This document shows positions 11,414 through 23,688 of a stretch of DNA of 64,000 nt, one piece after another. Where the stretch lies: NCBI RefSeq assembly GCF_000003195.3, contig NC_012871.2:63913802-63977801 (forward strand). Reading direction: 5' to 3'. The number at the start of each line of letters is the position of its first letter. Positions within the stretch are counted from its first letter, which is position 1. Position numbers and translations under genes: made by a program. A model generated the notes under the pieces. It was not told the DNA's origin, did no database searches, and was given only the letters and a program-made list of their open reading frames with translations. This DNA comes from Sorghum bicolor (lineage: Eukaryota; Streptophyta; Magnoliopsida; Poales; Poaceae).

Positions 11414-12924
11414 AAGTCTGTCAAACAGAAATGAAGGTTAAGCATACATGCTTTCATGCCTAGTTCAACATCAAGATAAATCATTAAAATTCGCTTGCCA
11501 GCATAATACACTGAATGCCAGGTGCCAAAAACAAATGTACAGACTTTGGAACAAGATGCATCAGATAATAAATAAAATTTGCATTTGCAGTCTGCAGGAA
11601 AAACCTAACAGCCTGTGTTCTATTTAATTAATGGTGGACAAAACAGCAGAAAATTGTCTTTCGATGCCCTTCCCTTAGCAAAAGGGACCCAAGGAAGTTG
11701 CCCAGCATGCTAAAAATGCTCCTACAAACAGAAATGCATTGTACCACGCTTGTGTGAAAGACAAAGTGATTGCAATTTGCAAGCTCCCTTTTCTCATATT
11801 AGTAACCTAATAAAGCAAAGTGAACCTGTAAAAAAAAGTTCAAATGTTCCAAATTATTTGCTGAATCTATGCCCAAGAAGCCAAGAATCAGTGCCCTTTG
11901 CAACTAAAGAACATAACTCAACTCCCTGTCTTCCTACAACTACAGTTAGGCTAGACACGTATGGTAGTTGTGCAGTTGGCACTACAGTCTAAAAACAGTG
12001 CCACACCGATCAACAAAATGAGCATACCATAAGAATCCTATGTTAATCACTCAATCTGAAAAGGTTATGACTGATCAAAATTAGAGGAATCAAATTCCAG
12101 TAGTGGGCTGGCTTCCAATACATCCACACCAACAAATATGAGACCCCGTAAGTACAACGACTAGCCACGATAGTCATCTTGGTCAAGCACCGGTCCTATA
12201 AGGCTAAATGAAAGCTTACCAAGATTGACCCCTATGAGAAACAAGAAGAACATCACCTGAACATACACATACAAACAAGGTGCACCGACCGAGCAGAGCT
12301 GAGTACCTAACTGACCAACTAACAACAACCACAAAGAAACTTTATACTAGCCACAAATCCACACAAAGTCAGAAGTCACGGAATCCGATCAAGACTCTCA
12401 CTTCAGGTTGAGTCCGGGACGAGCGGGAGCATGTCTATGGGGATCAAACAACCACACTTCATCCAGACAGCTGAACTAAAATCAGACGCTGCCACAGGCT
12501 GCAAGAACCAAGCGAGTACCTGGTGGGCAGAAGCGGCTCCCTGGACCCACAGACCGGTCTGCGGGAGAGACGGCGCCGGCGAGGAACGGGCGGACGAGCG
12601 GAGGCCGCCGAGTCGGGTGGGTGGAAGAGGTGGAAATGAGGAGCCGAGGAGGTGCAGACACTGACGGCTCCGCTTTCCGCTGTCGTCTTCTCGTGTACCA
12701 TCCTTCCCTGACCTGGGGGCGCGTACCGTCTCACCGGGCTAGCGTGGGCTGGGCTCACCGGCCCAACCTGTTGGGCTGTAGCGCACTTGCCACGGTCCGT
12801 GCGTGTAGTGGGCTGTCTCTGTCTGATTGGGAGCCTCTGAGGCCCACCCACGGACTGGCTTTATGGCCGGCATCAATTCGTCGCATACTCGCATGGCCCC
12901 CACCGCACAACACCACGGCATTTC
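11414..12924. other. Probable 5' UTR intron and promoter of the F-box gene
   Basis: An AT-rich stretch (11414-12400) leads into a GC-rich block (12520-12660), which could be the untranslated first exon and CpG-rich promoter on the minus strand. The open frames here do not resemble proteins. No separate gene is supported. Confidence 0.4.
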
Positions 12925-13167
12925 GGCCTTGTTTAGTTCCGAAAAATTTTGGGAAATGGACACGGTAGCACTTTCGTTTGTATTTGATAAATATTGTCTA
13001 ATCATGGACTAACTAGACTCAAAAGATTAGTCTCGTCAATTTCGACCAAACTGTGCAATTAGTTTTTATTTTCGTTTATATTTAATACTCCATGCATACG
13101 TCTAAAGATTCGATGTGACGGGGAATGTGAAAAATTTTGCAAAATTTTGTGGGAAGTAAACAAGGTC
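12925..13167. mobile_element. GGCCTTGTTTAG-type Tourist-like MITE
   Basis: Starts GGCCTTGTTTAGTTCC and ends AAGTAAACAAGGTC, with the family interior. The flanking triplets (TTC/TAA) do not match. It lies only 3 bp from the next copy, whose target site is the TAA at 13168-13170. Confidence 0.8.
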
Positions 13168-13170
13168 TAA

Positions 13171-13413
13171 GGCCTTGTTTAGTTCCAAAATTTTTGGCAA
13201 AATGAGCACTGTAGCAATTTCGTTTGTATTTGACAAATATTGTCCAATCATGGACTAACTAGGCTCAAAAGATTCGTCTCGTCAATTTCGACCAAACTGT
13301 GCAATTAGTTTTTATTTTTATCTATATTTAATACTTCATACATACATCTAAAGATTCGATGGGACGGAGAATCTGAAAAATTTTGTAAAATTTCTGGGGA
13401 ACTAAACAAGGCC
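13171..13413. mobile_element. GGCCTTGTTTAG-type Tourist-like MITE, TAA duplication
   Basis: Complete 243-bp copy from GGCCTTGTTTAGTTCC to GGAACTAAACAAGGCC, with a perfect TAA target duplication (13168-13170 and 13414-13416). It sits head to tail behind the previous copy and about 375 bp upstream of the next gene's start codon. Confidence 0.9.
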
Positions 13414-13788
13414 TAAAAAGAAAAAACAGCTCGGCCGGCACGGGGCACGACGGGGCACGGGCACGGCGACCACGTGACACCCACCTCGTCGTCCCTTCCG
13501 CGGCCAGCCAGGCAGCCAGGGCCGGCCGACCGGCCGAGGCAGCCGCGCCCACGTGCATCCCTCTTGGACGAAGCAGCGCGCCATGACGTGTGGCTTGGGG
13601 TTGGGGGCTTGGGGCGAGTAGACGACTGGCGAGTAGAAGTAGAAGAAGTAGGCGAGCGACCGGCACGCCGCCCTGTCACCTCAGACCTCACGACTTCTCC
13701 CTTCCTCGTGGTTGTCTCCCACGACTTCTCACCTCGGCGCCGAGGCGAGCGAGGAACTCGTGGTTCGTGCCCTGCTCGCCTCGTGAGG
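13414..13788 (+). promoter_or_regulatory. GC-rich promoter and 5' UTR region
   Basis: CpG-rich sequence directly upstream of the ATG at 13789. The same frame stays open upstream of the ATG, but the ATG at 13789 starts a clear signal peptide, so this stretch is read as leader and promoter. No clear TATA box was identified. Confidence 0.4.
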
Positions 13789-16700
13789 ATGCGGATCGCG
13801 AGGCGGCTCTTCGTCGCGGCGCCGGCGCTGCTGATGGGTCTGCTTCTGCTCGTCGCGGGGCCGGTGGCGGCGCAGGACGCGGCGGTTGAGGGCGTGGCGC
13901 CGGCGGCGGATGAGATCGCGGCGAACGCCAGGGCCAAGGAGGCGGCGGTGCTGGCCGCCGAGCTGGGGCAGCTCAGGGCGAAGATCTCCGCGTTAGGTGC
14001 GTGCTCGCTTACCGGATTCCGGCTCCGCTTCGTGCTGTTCTGCTGCGTCGTCGGTGGGGTTTAGTTGACTCGCTAGGTTTAGGTGGAAATTCAAAATTAT
14101 GTTGTGACGGAACGGGGTAATGCGAGATAAGACGAGTTCGGTTTGGGGAGGGATTTGGTGAGTACCTGATGGTTTGGCTGCTGTTTCCCTGGGTGTACGT
14201 TTCAACTTGACACGATTTCAAATGATTCTGTTCAAACCTTGCAATTTAGAGCAAAAGTCTTGTCAATGTGCCTACATTCCCCTTGCAAGTTAGAGCGCAT
14301 TATGCTCATACCAATTTGTCGTGTTTTGTAAGCTGCAGTTTCAGCTTTAGTCTGAGATTGAAGCAATCTGGGGGAAATAGCTTTTGTAGCTGAGTGCAAA
14401 TTTGAACCAACTTCTAATCATGACAGAATGATTTGTCGTTTTTCTTCTTCAGATTTTGAATACTGAGAAACTGGCATGATTGTTTTCGTTCTGCAGAGTC
14501 GCGCATTGCAGAGCAGAACCTGGAGTTGAAGACCAAGAATGATGCAATTGAAACACTGGATATGATTGTCAAGGAAAAGTCACAGAAGATAGCTACTACG
14601 CAGAATGAAGTAACTTCCCTCCAGGTGATTTAATAACAATGAATATACTATTGAAGCATTGTTTTATACCTTATTGGAGTAGTAATATTAATACCTGCTG
14701 CCTATACAGGCCAAGGGGTCTTTAGCTGCAGAGGAGCAGGCTAGCAAGGCCAATGCACGGGCTATTGAGCTCGAGAAGCAGGTAGTGGGCTGGTAGAATT
14801 CCATGAACTGTTACTGTGACAGAATATTGTGGTTTCTGATCTAACTTCTTCCAGATCGAGAAGCTCAAGAAAGATATTACAGAACAAAAAATAAAAAAAG
14901 CAGCTCTGGAGGCTAGGGCTGGCGATGCTGATAAGAAGGTGCAAGAACTGAATATGAAGCTGGAGAAAGTAAGCTGTGGTTGCGGAGTTATCTTCTTTTC
15001 TACTACATTAGACTACAATTTTTCTCTACTTCACTAAATTTGCAATTACTCTTCGTTGATTAGCGGTCATGATGAATTTTCTGTGGTTGAACAGAGTGCG
15101 TGCTTTCTGTGTTATGCTTACTGCTATTTTTTCCTCATGTGAGATTCCATTACTGGCAGTGGTATGATAGGTGTTGAAAAGTTCCCCATTTTTTTCTCTG
15201 TCCATGTTAATTGTAAGTGAATATGTAACTATACTACACATGAGTGATGAGTCATGAAAATTTGTGGTTGAATTCCTCTTATCACTAGTGATTGTAGCAC
15301 TTGATAGGAGAAGTTTTGATAGTTGTCAGAGTTCCATGGAATGAAAAAAGAGAGACTATCCTAGGAGGAAGTAGGTGTGCTTTATATTAAGAAAATAGGC
15401 ACCCAAATTTGCCTCTAACTCAGATCCTGTGTGCTTTCTTTCATTCTTGTCACCTGTTACAGTTTCTGTGTAAGTAGGGTAAGCCTCTCAAAAGGGGAAA
15501 AAAAAGGGTTTTACTCCATTTTTATTTAGCAAGCACCGAGCAGTGTCCTTACTTCTATACTTTTCTTAATAGCTCCAGAGGACAAGCAGTGATCAAAAGT
15601 GCAGGATTCAGAAGACTGAACATGCTCTTAAAGTTGCTGAGGTTTGAGAATATGTGACTACTGTGATGCTTTGTTCTGATGTAGCATGTTTGCATTCCAT
15701 TCAACCTTTGTTTCTTATGTCTCTAGGAGGAGCTGATGAAGGTGCAGTTGGAAGCAACCAGAAAAGCTAAACAGCTGGGAGAGGTAAATATGTATTTAAC
15801 TCTCTGCTATCCTATCAAGGTTTGCCAGGTCGTTGTAAATTCATTGCAAGTTTTTTTGGTGAAACTATTTGATTCACATCTTGGTGCAGTATATCAATCT
15901 TTTAAAAACATAATTCGAATGCAACTTAGTTTGTCAGCTCAGTTGCTCTAATTGTGAATTTGTGATGAACTTGCATATAATAGTAAATTCATGTTCGTGA
16001 GGTTGATGTAAATTGATTGTAAACGTTTAGTAGTAAGTATATCGGCTTCGCATCTTGGTGATGTGTTCCAATGACCTTCGTGACAACACAATTCAATGGA
16101 ACTTAACTTTTCAACTGAACTGCTTGATTGTGAGGAAGCTGAATGGAATAATAAAGTCCCTTTTTGGTAAACCCTACCATACTCCAGTTCTTGGGCATGT
16201 AGTTGCTATGAGCAGTTGAACACGATCCTCCTATGTGTTTCATGCCCCCCCCCCCCCCCCCCCCCCCGCCCTGCGCGCGCTGCTCTTTTTTTATGATTAT
16301 TGCAATGCATATTAATACTGAATGTTTTTTCTTTGGCAGGTTCATGGAGCCTGGTTGCCACCATGGTTAGCAACACATGCAGCCCACACTATGGTACGAG
16401 TGGACCTAAAGACTATTCCTCTTTAGTTGCTTTCTCTCATCACATCTGTTGTGTTACTATGCAGGAGGTGATGTCAAATTACTGGAATGAACATGGGAAA
16501 CCTGCCTTTGACAGCTTCTTGCAGAAGGTGCCGTGTATATTTTTTATAGTTCTTTTTATTTATGGATGAAACTTCTGTAAATTGACACTTTATCTACCCA
16601 TTTAACATTTATACCCTGTGAACTAAATTTGCAGGCATCAGAAAAATCAGCACAGGCAAAGAAATGGGCTGAGCCCCATCTGGAAACTGCTAAGACAGTA

Positions 16701-18371
16701 ATATTCTTACTTCTTACAAATTCCTGAATCTGTAGTTACTGAAATATGATGTAGCAGGTGTTTTTGGAGCATTAAATATGAATCATATCTTCATGCATCT
16801 GTAGCAAATTCCTGACATGTATCATGTTTGTGAATCTGTAGTTGAATAAAATGTATTTGAAATGTTAAAACTACAACATAGCATGGTATCGTGCCATATA
16901 TTTTCATAATATTTCTATTTTTTGGCATCTTGATTCATTTTCCACTAAAAATGGCATTTCCCTTCTTGAAGAAATGGATGCCTGTCGCTAAAGAAAAATT
17001 GGTTAACTTGAAGAAAAATGCAAAGCCTTATGTCCAAATGGTCTCAGAGAAATCATTGGAGGTTTATCAAACATCAAGTGACTTCATCAGGCCTCATCTT
17101 GTAAATGCACATCAAGTTGCTGACCCGTATTTCCAGGTGCATCTCCAGCATTTAAGATTTTATGGTTCCGTAGCACAGTTTTTTCACCAGGTAATCCTGC
17201 AAAATCATTGATATATAATTGTTTGGTCCTATGTTTTTCAGGAAGCCAAGAAATTATCCAAACCATATATTGATCAAATTGCTACAGCTACTAAACCACA
17301 TGTCAAGAAAATTAGAACTACTCTCAAGCCCTATACTAAAAGAGCACGCCATGTATATGGGCAGTTTCTTGAGACAGCTACTACATATCATCAGCAGGTA
17401 TTTGTTGTTTCCTTTTCCCATCACCAGTCAAGATTTTTGGTCCCTCTTAATATTCAATTGCTATCTATATTTGTGCTTGTAGTTCTTATTTGTCTATGTT
17501 TATTGCTTCCAAATTTGAAAACCATGGCTGGATTTCTCGCGCACTTTTAGTTGAGCTTAGTTCTTATGTTCTTTTATATCCATTCACCAGTATTTCATGT
17601 AGCTTCTGCTGTATTCTCTGCTGAAAAACCTTAACACTGAGGTCAAGTGTCCCCCCCTCCCCCCCCCCCTTTTTGTTATGTGTCAAAACTATTGATTATT
17701 AATTGGTTGCTGAGGTCTTTGATTACTTTCTTTTGTGTTAGTAAACATATCATAACTACTGCTAAATGCAATACATTTTCCCATCTGTATGATAGATTAC
17801 TGTCCATAAATTTAATTAACTCTTTCGTTTTTCATTGATCCTAAACATTTTGCATTTGGTACTACTATAATCAAATTCTCAGATCAATAATCATATGCAA
17901 GAATCTCAACCATTTTTTTTCCAGGCTCAGGCAACTATCTCAGATTACCTTCACCAACATGAATTTACAAAACAATTTGTAACTGAGGAGTTGGTGTGGT
18001 ATCTGGTAGGCACCAACTAATAACCATCAGTTATTTTTTAAAATTTATTTTTACTTTATCTTGCTGTTTTGTACATACGAACAGGCTTACATATTGTCTC
18101 TCTTTACAGGCTTCTGCTTTGTTGGTTATGCCTGTCTTTATTTTGTACACACTCCTAATTGAAATATTCGGGTTTGTGTTTTCTTTTCTCACTAGCTAGT
18201 TTTAGATGCTTGTTTTAATAGCGTCACTTTATACAAATTGACTTCGTTTGCCACCTAATTGGAATATTTTCATTTGCTTGTAGTATCAAGAAGCAAAAGA
18301 AGAAAACATCACGGAGCAGTAATGCCAACCATGGTCATCGTAGACATAAGCGCCGGCATGCTGAGAAATAA
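13789..18371 (+). CDS. Coiled-coil type I membrane protein of the secretory pathway
   Basis: Fourteen GT-AG exons give 459 residues: 13789-13996, 14497-14624, 14710-14781, 14855-14968, 15573-15641, 15727-15783, 16340-16393, 16465-16527, 16635-16697, 16972-17136, 17242-17397, 17925-18005, 18110-18171 and 18284-18371. The layout is a signal peptide ([21 protein letters not shown]...), then a long coiled coil rich in E, K, Q and A to about residue 205 ([19 protein letters not shown]). A helical middle follows with repeated KPY/KPH motifs ([34 protein letters not shown]). One membrane helix at about 411-431 ([19 protein letters not shown]) and a very basic 28-residue tail end the protein. It resembles Arabidopsis proteins loosely annotated as myosin-heavy-chain or DNA-repair-ATPase related. 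That annotation is probably only coiled-coil similarity, and the function is unknown. Confidence 0.88.
16245..16267. repeat. Poly-C tract in an intron
   Basis: Twenty-three consecutive C residues in the intron before exon 7. A second C-rich tract lies at 17651-17669 in another intron of the same gene. Both are prone to length errors in sequencing. Confidence 0.9.
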
Positions 18372-19580
18372 ACCATTGATAAACGCTGTCTTTGGTGTGC
18401 CATATTATAGTTGAAGAAGGTACGGCCATTATTGGTTCCCTGTAATACAGATCCATTTTGTTTGCTGGTTTGAAAACAAAATGATTTTATTGTTGTATAA
18501 ATATTGTTTGGCTTTCCAGGGCATTTTGAGTTCTTGACTTGAGTATTTGATTTTGTACCATGCAGATCATGGAAGTTTGACCATGTTACCTTTCACTGAT
18601 GAGTTCGTTGTCAGGTATAGACACTTTGATCCGCCATCGCTGAACCTTGCTGTGTATCTATGAACTACAATACACACAAGAACTGGGTTTCTGCCCCCAT
18701 TGTGTGGGAAGAGTTGTGGTGGTGGTTGTGTTTTTCATCAGATCAGGGACCGCGAGCTTAAATTTGTGGGTGTTAATTTCATAGGTTATTTGTTGTAGCA
18801 TTGTGCATGTGTTTGAGCTTGTGTACTCCGTAGTTATTTTGTCTCCCATTTGTTGATCACTTCAGCTGTAGCTTCCACTCGCTGTAAAAGTTTATCTTCG
18901 ACACTTGGATGCTGTGGTTTGGAGGACCTCTAGTACCTAGAAACATAGTTTTTAGAAACAAGAGACATGGAAAAGAGGTCTAGAGTGGAGTTATTAAAAC
19001 TTCAAAAAGGCTACAGTTTTAAAACACTATAGTTTTTGAATGTACGATCCAAATATTTCATGGCACTTCAAAACCAAAGTATTTTACAAAACCATGGTAT
19101 TTTTTTTTTACAAAGCACCCAACAGCGTGTTGCTGCACATAGTACTCCGTATATATTTGTGTTAGCTGTGAGTCTGTGCTTCCCGATAAGTCAATTTTTT
19201 AAAACTTTGTCTAATTATATATGAAAAATAATGATATTTATAATATATAATTAATATCATTAGATAGAGTCACGTCATCTATTCTGGGATGGGAGAAAGT
19301 AAGCCCCTAATCTACCTCGAATCTGCTTGATGTTTCTTCAAGGGGAAAAAAATCCAAATCAAAGCTGCGGGCATGTCCCGGTGTTGGAGCAAATCCGGCA
19401 GGCGGGCTCCCCTGCTGTCGTCCCAGCTGTCTTGTCTTGTCGAAGAGAAATTTTGCCACCACTGGGCCGGGCGGTTTCGTGATGACCATTCGTCCATTCC
19501 TGTAACGCCAAGTCACGTAAACCATAGCTCAAAATTCAAAGTTTAGGTACTGTTAGGTTTGAAGAAAACATGCACATTTA
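18372..19580. other. 3' UTR and intergenic
   Basis: The first few hundred bases are probably the 3' UTR of the coiled-coil gene. The rest is AT-rich, with a possible decayed Stowaway end near 19190-19300 (CTATTCTGGGATGGGAGAAAGTA). No gene is supported; a 72-codon minus-strand frame at 19307-19525 resembles nothing. Confidence 0.45.
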
Positions 19581-19817
19581 GGTCTTGTTTAGTTTCAAAA
19601 AAAAATGCAAAATGAACACGATAACATTTTCGCTAGTATTTGACAAATATTGTCCAATTCTAAACTAGCTAAGCTCAAAAAATTCGTCTCGCAAATTATA
19701 AATAACTGTCTAATTAGTTATTTTTTATATATATTTAATGTTTTATGAATGTGTCGTAAGATTCGATGTGACGAAAAATCTGAAAAATTTTGCAATTTTT
19801 TTTGAACTAACAAGGTC
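19581..19817. mobile_element. GGCCTTGTTTAG-type Tourist-like MITE, TTA duplication
   Basis: A diverged copy from GGTCTTGTTTAGTTTC to GAACTAACAAGGTC, with a perfect TTA target duplication (19578-19580 and 19818-19820). It lies just past the 3' end of the NAC gene. Confidence 0.85.
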
Positions 19818-20121
19818 TTATAAGAAACAATCGCACGGACGAGTAGTACACAGAGCCCTGTATGAGCTCATGCATGTTATCAACCTATCCTGCTCCGATT
19901 TCTACAAAGCCAAGAGACAACAGCTAATAATAATCCCTAGACAACATTACAGCACAACAAAAAACTGAAAAAAAGAGAGAGAATAATTTTCAGCTACTGG
20001 TACTGATACAACAACGGACTACATTAAAGACACCTCAAATCTTGTCCTCCTACATGATCCATAGACCAACATTACGTTGTCACGTCGCTCGCGGCACTTC
20101 GGGCAGCCATCCACACAGCTA

Positions 20122-23100
20122 CTAGACCTGGTAGCCGGCAGGCCAGTACCTCTCCACCAGCTGCTCCACGTCCAAGCTCTGGTACCGGCCCCCGGCCGCG
20201 TCCGCGCCGAACCCTCCGTCCGCTCCGGGCACGATGACGCAGCCGCCGAGCCCCGCCGCCGTCGCCATCTGCTGCTGATGGTGCTGGTGCTGGTGCTCAC
20301 CTGCCATCACCTGATGATGGTTACCCGTCTGGCCGCCCATCGCCATCGACATCGCGTGGAGTGCTTGCGGCGGCGATGGCATGGCCGGCGAGGCGCCGAG
20401 GTTCAGGTTGAGCCCACTGCCAGAGAGCGTGAACGACGGTGGCGCAGCTGCTGCCACGGCGGGGTTCATGTACGCCGCCGCCGCCGCCGACGTCCCGGGG
20501 TGCGGCTGGATGTGCGGGTGCAGCCCCGGCGTGCCGCGGGCGAAGCGCGCGAGCTCGGCCAGGTCGGCCGGGGTCATGTACGGGTGGTGGTGGTGGTGGC
20601 CGTGGTGGCGCGCGAAGGGGTCGTGCTGCAGCAGCGTGGGCAGGAGCGGTGGCACCATGTCCAGCGCGTACGGGTGGTGGTGGTGCGACGACCGCGAGTG
20701 CGCGTTGTTGGACGGGTACTTCTTGGCGCCGGCGCTCTTGGCGAACACCCGGCACACCACCCACTCATCCTGCATGCGTGCCATACAAATCATCAAATAA
20801 AACATCTTCATTAATTAATTTTGTCTATCTATTAGGATCAAAATTAAATTAACTTCGTGAAATTTAGCGCACCTTGTTAGATTTGGGGACTGATTTGGAG
20901 TGCAGGCGATACTCATGCATGACCCAGTTTGTCTTCTCGCCCCGAGGAGCTCTTCCCTTGTAGAACACCAGGGTTTTCTTCATCCCTACTAGCTCTGGCG
21001 TGGCCGGTAGCTGACCGGTGTAGATTTCCTTATCTTTCCCCGTTGTCTTCCAATATCCGGCGTTAGTGGCACGGTTTGTTCGAACGCCTGTTGGGTACTT
21101 TCGGTCTCTTAGGCTGAAGAAATACCACTCTTTTTCTCCCAGCTTCGCTTTCTCTGGCATCAGTTTAACAAATAAATACAAATTTCTTTTTTCGTGAATA
21201 AATAAATGCAACTTTATGTTGGGTACTTTCGGTCTCTTATAGGCTGAAGAAATACCACTCTTTTTCTCCCAGCTTCGCTTTCTCTCTGGCATCAGTTTAA
21301 CAAATAAATACAAATTTCTTTTTTCGTGAATAAATAAATGCAACTTTATTTTTCAATGCTAACTTTTAACCAGTTATATATATATTGATGATAGCCCATG
21401 AGAAGTATATTATCATAAGGTATCCATAGTAAAATTCATGTTTCCGGTCTATGCCCACCTTCCAGAAAAGAAAAGAAAAGAAAAGAAAAGAAAAGAATCT
21501 AGTTCTATTAATTCTAGTTTAGTATCGAGCCAAACCATATTGAGTTTGACCAAATTTATACAAAAATATATCAGTATCGAGCCAAACCATATTGAGTTTG
21601 ACCAAGTTTATACAGAAATATATCAATGTTCGTGATACCATACAAGTATCTTTAGATTCGCTATGAAATATATTTTCATAATACGTCTATTTAGTGTCAA
21701 ATAGTAATGCTCTTTTTTTATGAATTTGGTTAAACTCTAAATAGTTTCACTAAAGACGGAACTAGAATTGCATTCTTTTCCACACGGAGGTATTAGTTAT
21801 TAAGAGTTAAAGTTGAAAAACTTTGGGCTGAGCAGTTCTCTCACTCTACGGTCCAGTGATCAAGAGAGCACAAGTCGGCAAGCATGTCCAAACTCCAAAA
21901 CGACATGTACAAGAGATAGTATATCATGGTATCCAACTTGATCTCACTATTATTCTCTGGATTTTACTTTTTCTGGACGGACAAATTATAAGTATATATT
22001 TGGATCTAGAACTTAAATAAAATATATAAGCGTAGATATCTTCCTCTAAAAAAAATGCTTCATCCACTCTCACAAAATATTGTCATCTGAGTTCTATATG
22101 CAATACACCCATTTAAAAAGACTTTGACCATCAAGACCATGAAAAACAATTTATACAATTTTGCCATATCTTGCAGATAGTTTATATTGCTATAGTGGAC
22201 ATATTTGTTGACACGAAGATGTAAAACAACATTATTAGGTACTCCCTACATTCTAAGTCATTCCAAGAATCTTGGAGAGTCAAAACATTTTCACGTTTGA
22301 CCAAAATTATAGAGAGAAATACTAAGATTTGTAACGTAAAGTGAGTATATATACTATGAAAATATAATTAAGGAAGAATCTAATGAAACTTAGTTGGTAT
22401 CATAATTATTATTATTTTATCATATAAATTTGGTCAAACTTAGAAAAGTTTGACTCTCCAAGATTCTTGAAATGACTTACAATTTGGGATGGAGGGAGTA
22501 GTTGCTATATTTTAGGTGCCTCAATTTTTTAAAAATTTCAGGCAACAACTAACAAGAGACAATTGGTATTACAATGAAACGAACAATTCACAAGAGATAA
22601 AAATATTTTTTTCTATAGCCAAACAATGACAAAATTGCATGTTTTCTGATTTCTGAACAACAGAAAAAATCAGGCACCTAAGATATAGAGAAGGTGTATT
22701 ATTAATGACACATCCAGTCGTTCACCAGTGTCGCCAATAATTTCGAATTAGATATACTGAGAATTAAAGTAAAATCAAGGATGAAAAATAGTTGTGCCTT
22801 TGAGAACAAATAACTAATTAAGACCATGACTCCATGAGAGCTTGAAATCTCCATATACCTCTTTTAGAAGAGAAAATATGCATGCAAAGAGACGAAGATG
22901 AGACAAAATACACATTTAACATAGATTATAGGTATAGCAAACCAAGCTAAACTAAGGACGACAGATTAGACAGCAAGAGTATAAAAAACTTAACAAATAA
23001 AGAAAACTTTGAGACCCATTCATGTAGGATATCGATCTGAACGAGTAGTGGTGGTTTGAGGCTTTTTCTAGCTTTTGAAAAACTTGCACCAAAAGCATGG

Positions 23101-23688
23101 CAATTGGAAAACTCTTTTCCTAGGTAAGGTAGATGCTTGGAAATTAACCATGCCCACATCTACACGTACCTATAGGTGTTCTATCTATATTTGGTTCGGT
23201 GGATATAACAAATAAGTAAACAATAACATATATATGATGCACCAGATTTTTATGTGTAGATAAATATGCAATTCTTCCCTAAAAATGAAAGAGAGAGAGA
23301 GAGAGAGAGAGCAAAGTAGTATATAATAATTATGGATTGCTAAACACGCGGATGTTATTGTTAAGAAAAAAGTGTAGCTGAATTTTGATGATCAATCATT
23401 TATATATATGGAGTTCATTTGATCGTGAGTATATATGCATGCATACATGTGCGTGTATATATATACAATTGTTTTCCGATCCTTACCCGGGAGATCCCAC
23501 GGCTCGCACTTGTTGAGGTCGACCTCGGCGATGGCCCTCGCCGTGAAGCTGCCGTCGGCGATCTTCTGCCGCAGGTAGTACGTGATGAGCTCCTCGTCCG
23601 TTGGGTGGAACCTGAAGCCCGGCGGCAAGCTCTCCTCCTTCTTCTTCGACTCTCCCCCTCCCCCTCCACCACCTCCTCCTGCTTCCAT
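20122..23688 (-). CDS. NAC domain transcription factor
   Basis: Three exons on the minus strand (23688-23487, 21153-20873, 20769-20122) give 376 residues, the classic three-exon NAC structure. The NAC domain holds subdomain A ([19 protein letters not shown]), B ([16 protein letters not shown]), C ([32 protein letters not shown]), D ([27 protein letters not shown]) and E (DEWVVCRVF). These bind DNA and dimerise in the nucleus. The N-terminus carries a run of nine glycines. The C-terminal activation region is rich in His and Ala and ends [18 protein letters not shown]. The first intron is 2.3 kb and holds a Stowaway MITE and microsatellites. The acceptor region of exon 2 is tandemly duplicated (see 21090-21349). 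Subfamily was not assigned, and no clear miR164 site was seen. Confidence 0.95.
21090..21349. repeat. Tandem duplication over the NAC exon 2 splice acceptor
   Basis: Copy 1 (21090-21217, 128 bp) contains the start of NAC exon 2, its acceptor and adjacent intron. Copy 2 (21218-21349, 132 bp) is identical except for two 2-base insertions, TA after CTCTTA and CT in the TCTCT run. Both copies keep a CAG acceptor. The two acceptors are exactly 132 bases apart (exon starts 21153 and 21285), a multiple of three, and the minus strand is open between them. Confidence 0.95.
21464..21496. repeat. (AAAAG)n microsatellite
   Basis: About six AAAAG units in NAC intron 1. Confidence 0.9.
21521..21624. repeat. 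52-bp tandem duplication
   Basis: Two adjacent 52-base copies starting AGTATCGAGCCAAACCATAT at 21521 and 21573, differing at a few positions. The TTTGACCAAATTTATACA body suggests a decayed Stowaway-like element in NAC intron 1. Confidence 0.85.
22242..22498. mobile_element. Stowaway MITE, 257 bp
   Basis: Termini CTCCCTACATTCTAAGTCA and the mirrored GACTTACAATTTGGGAT followed by GGAGGGAG, with TA at 22240-22241 and 22499-22500. It is inserted in NAC intron 1. Confidence 0.85.
23290..23311. repeat. (GA)n microsatellite
   Basis: Eleven GA units in NAC intron 1, about 180 bp downstream of the exon 1 donor on the coding strand. Confidence 0.9.

Noticed and set aside
20077..20814. 245-codon plus-strand open frame
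   Set aside because: Antisense shadow of NAC exon 3; His and Ala codon runs give open frames on the other strand.
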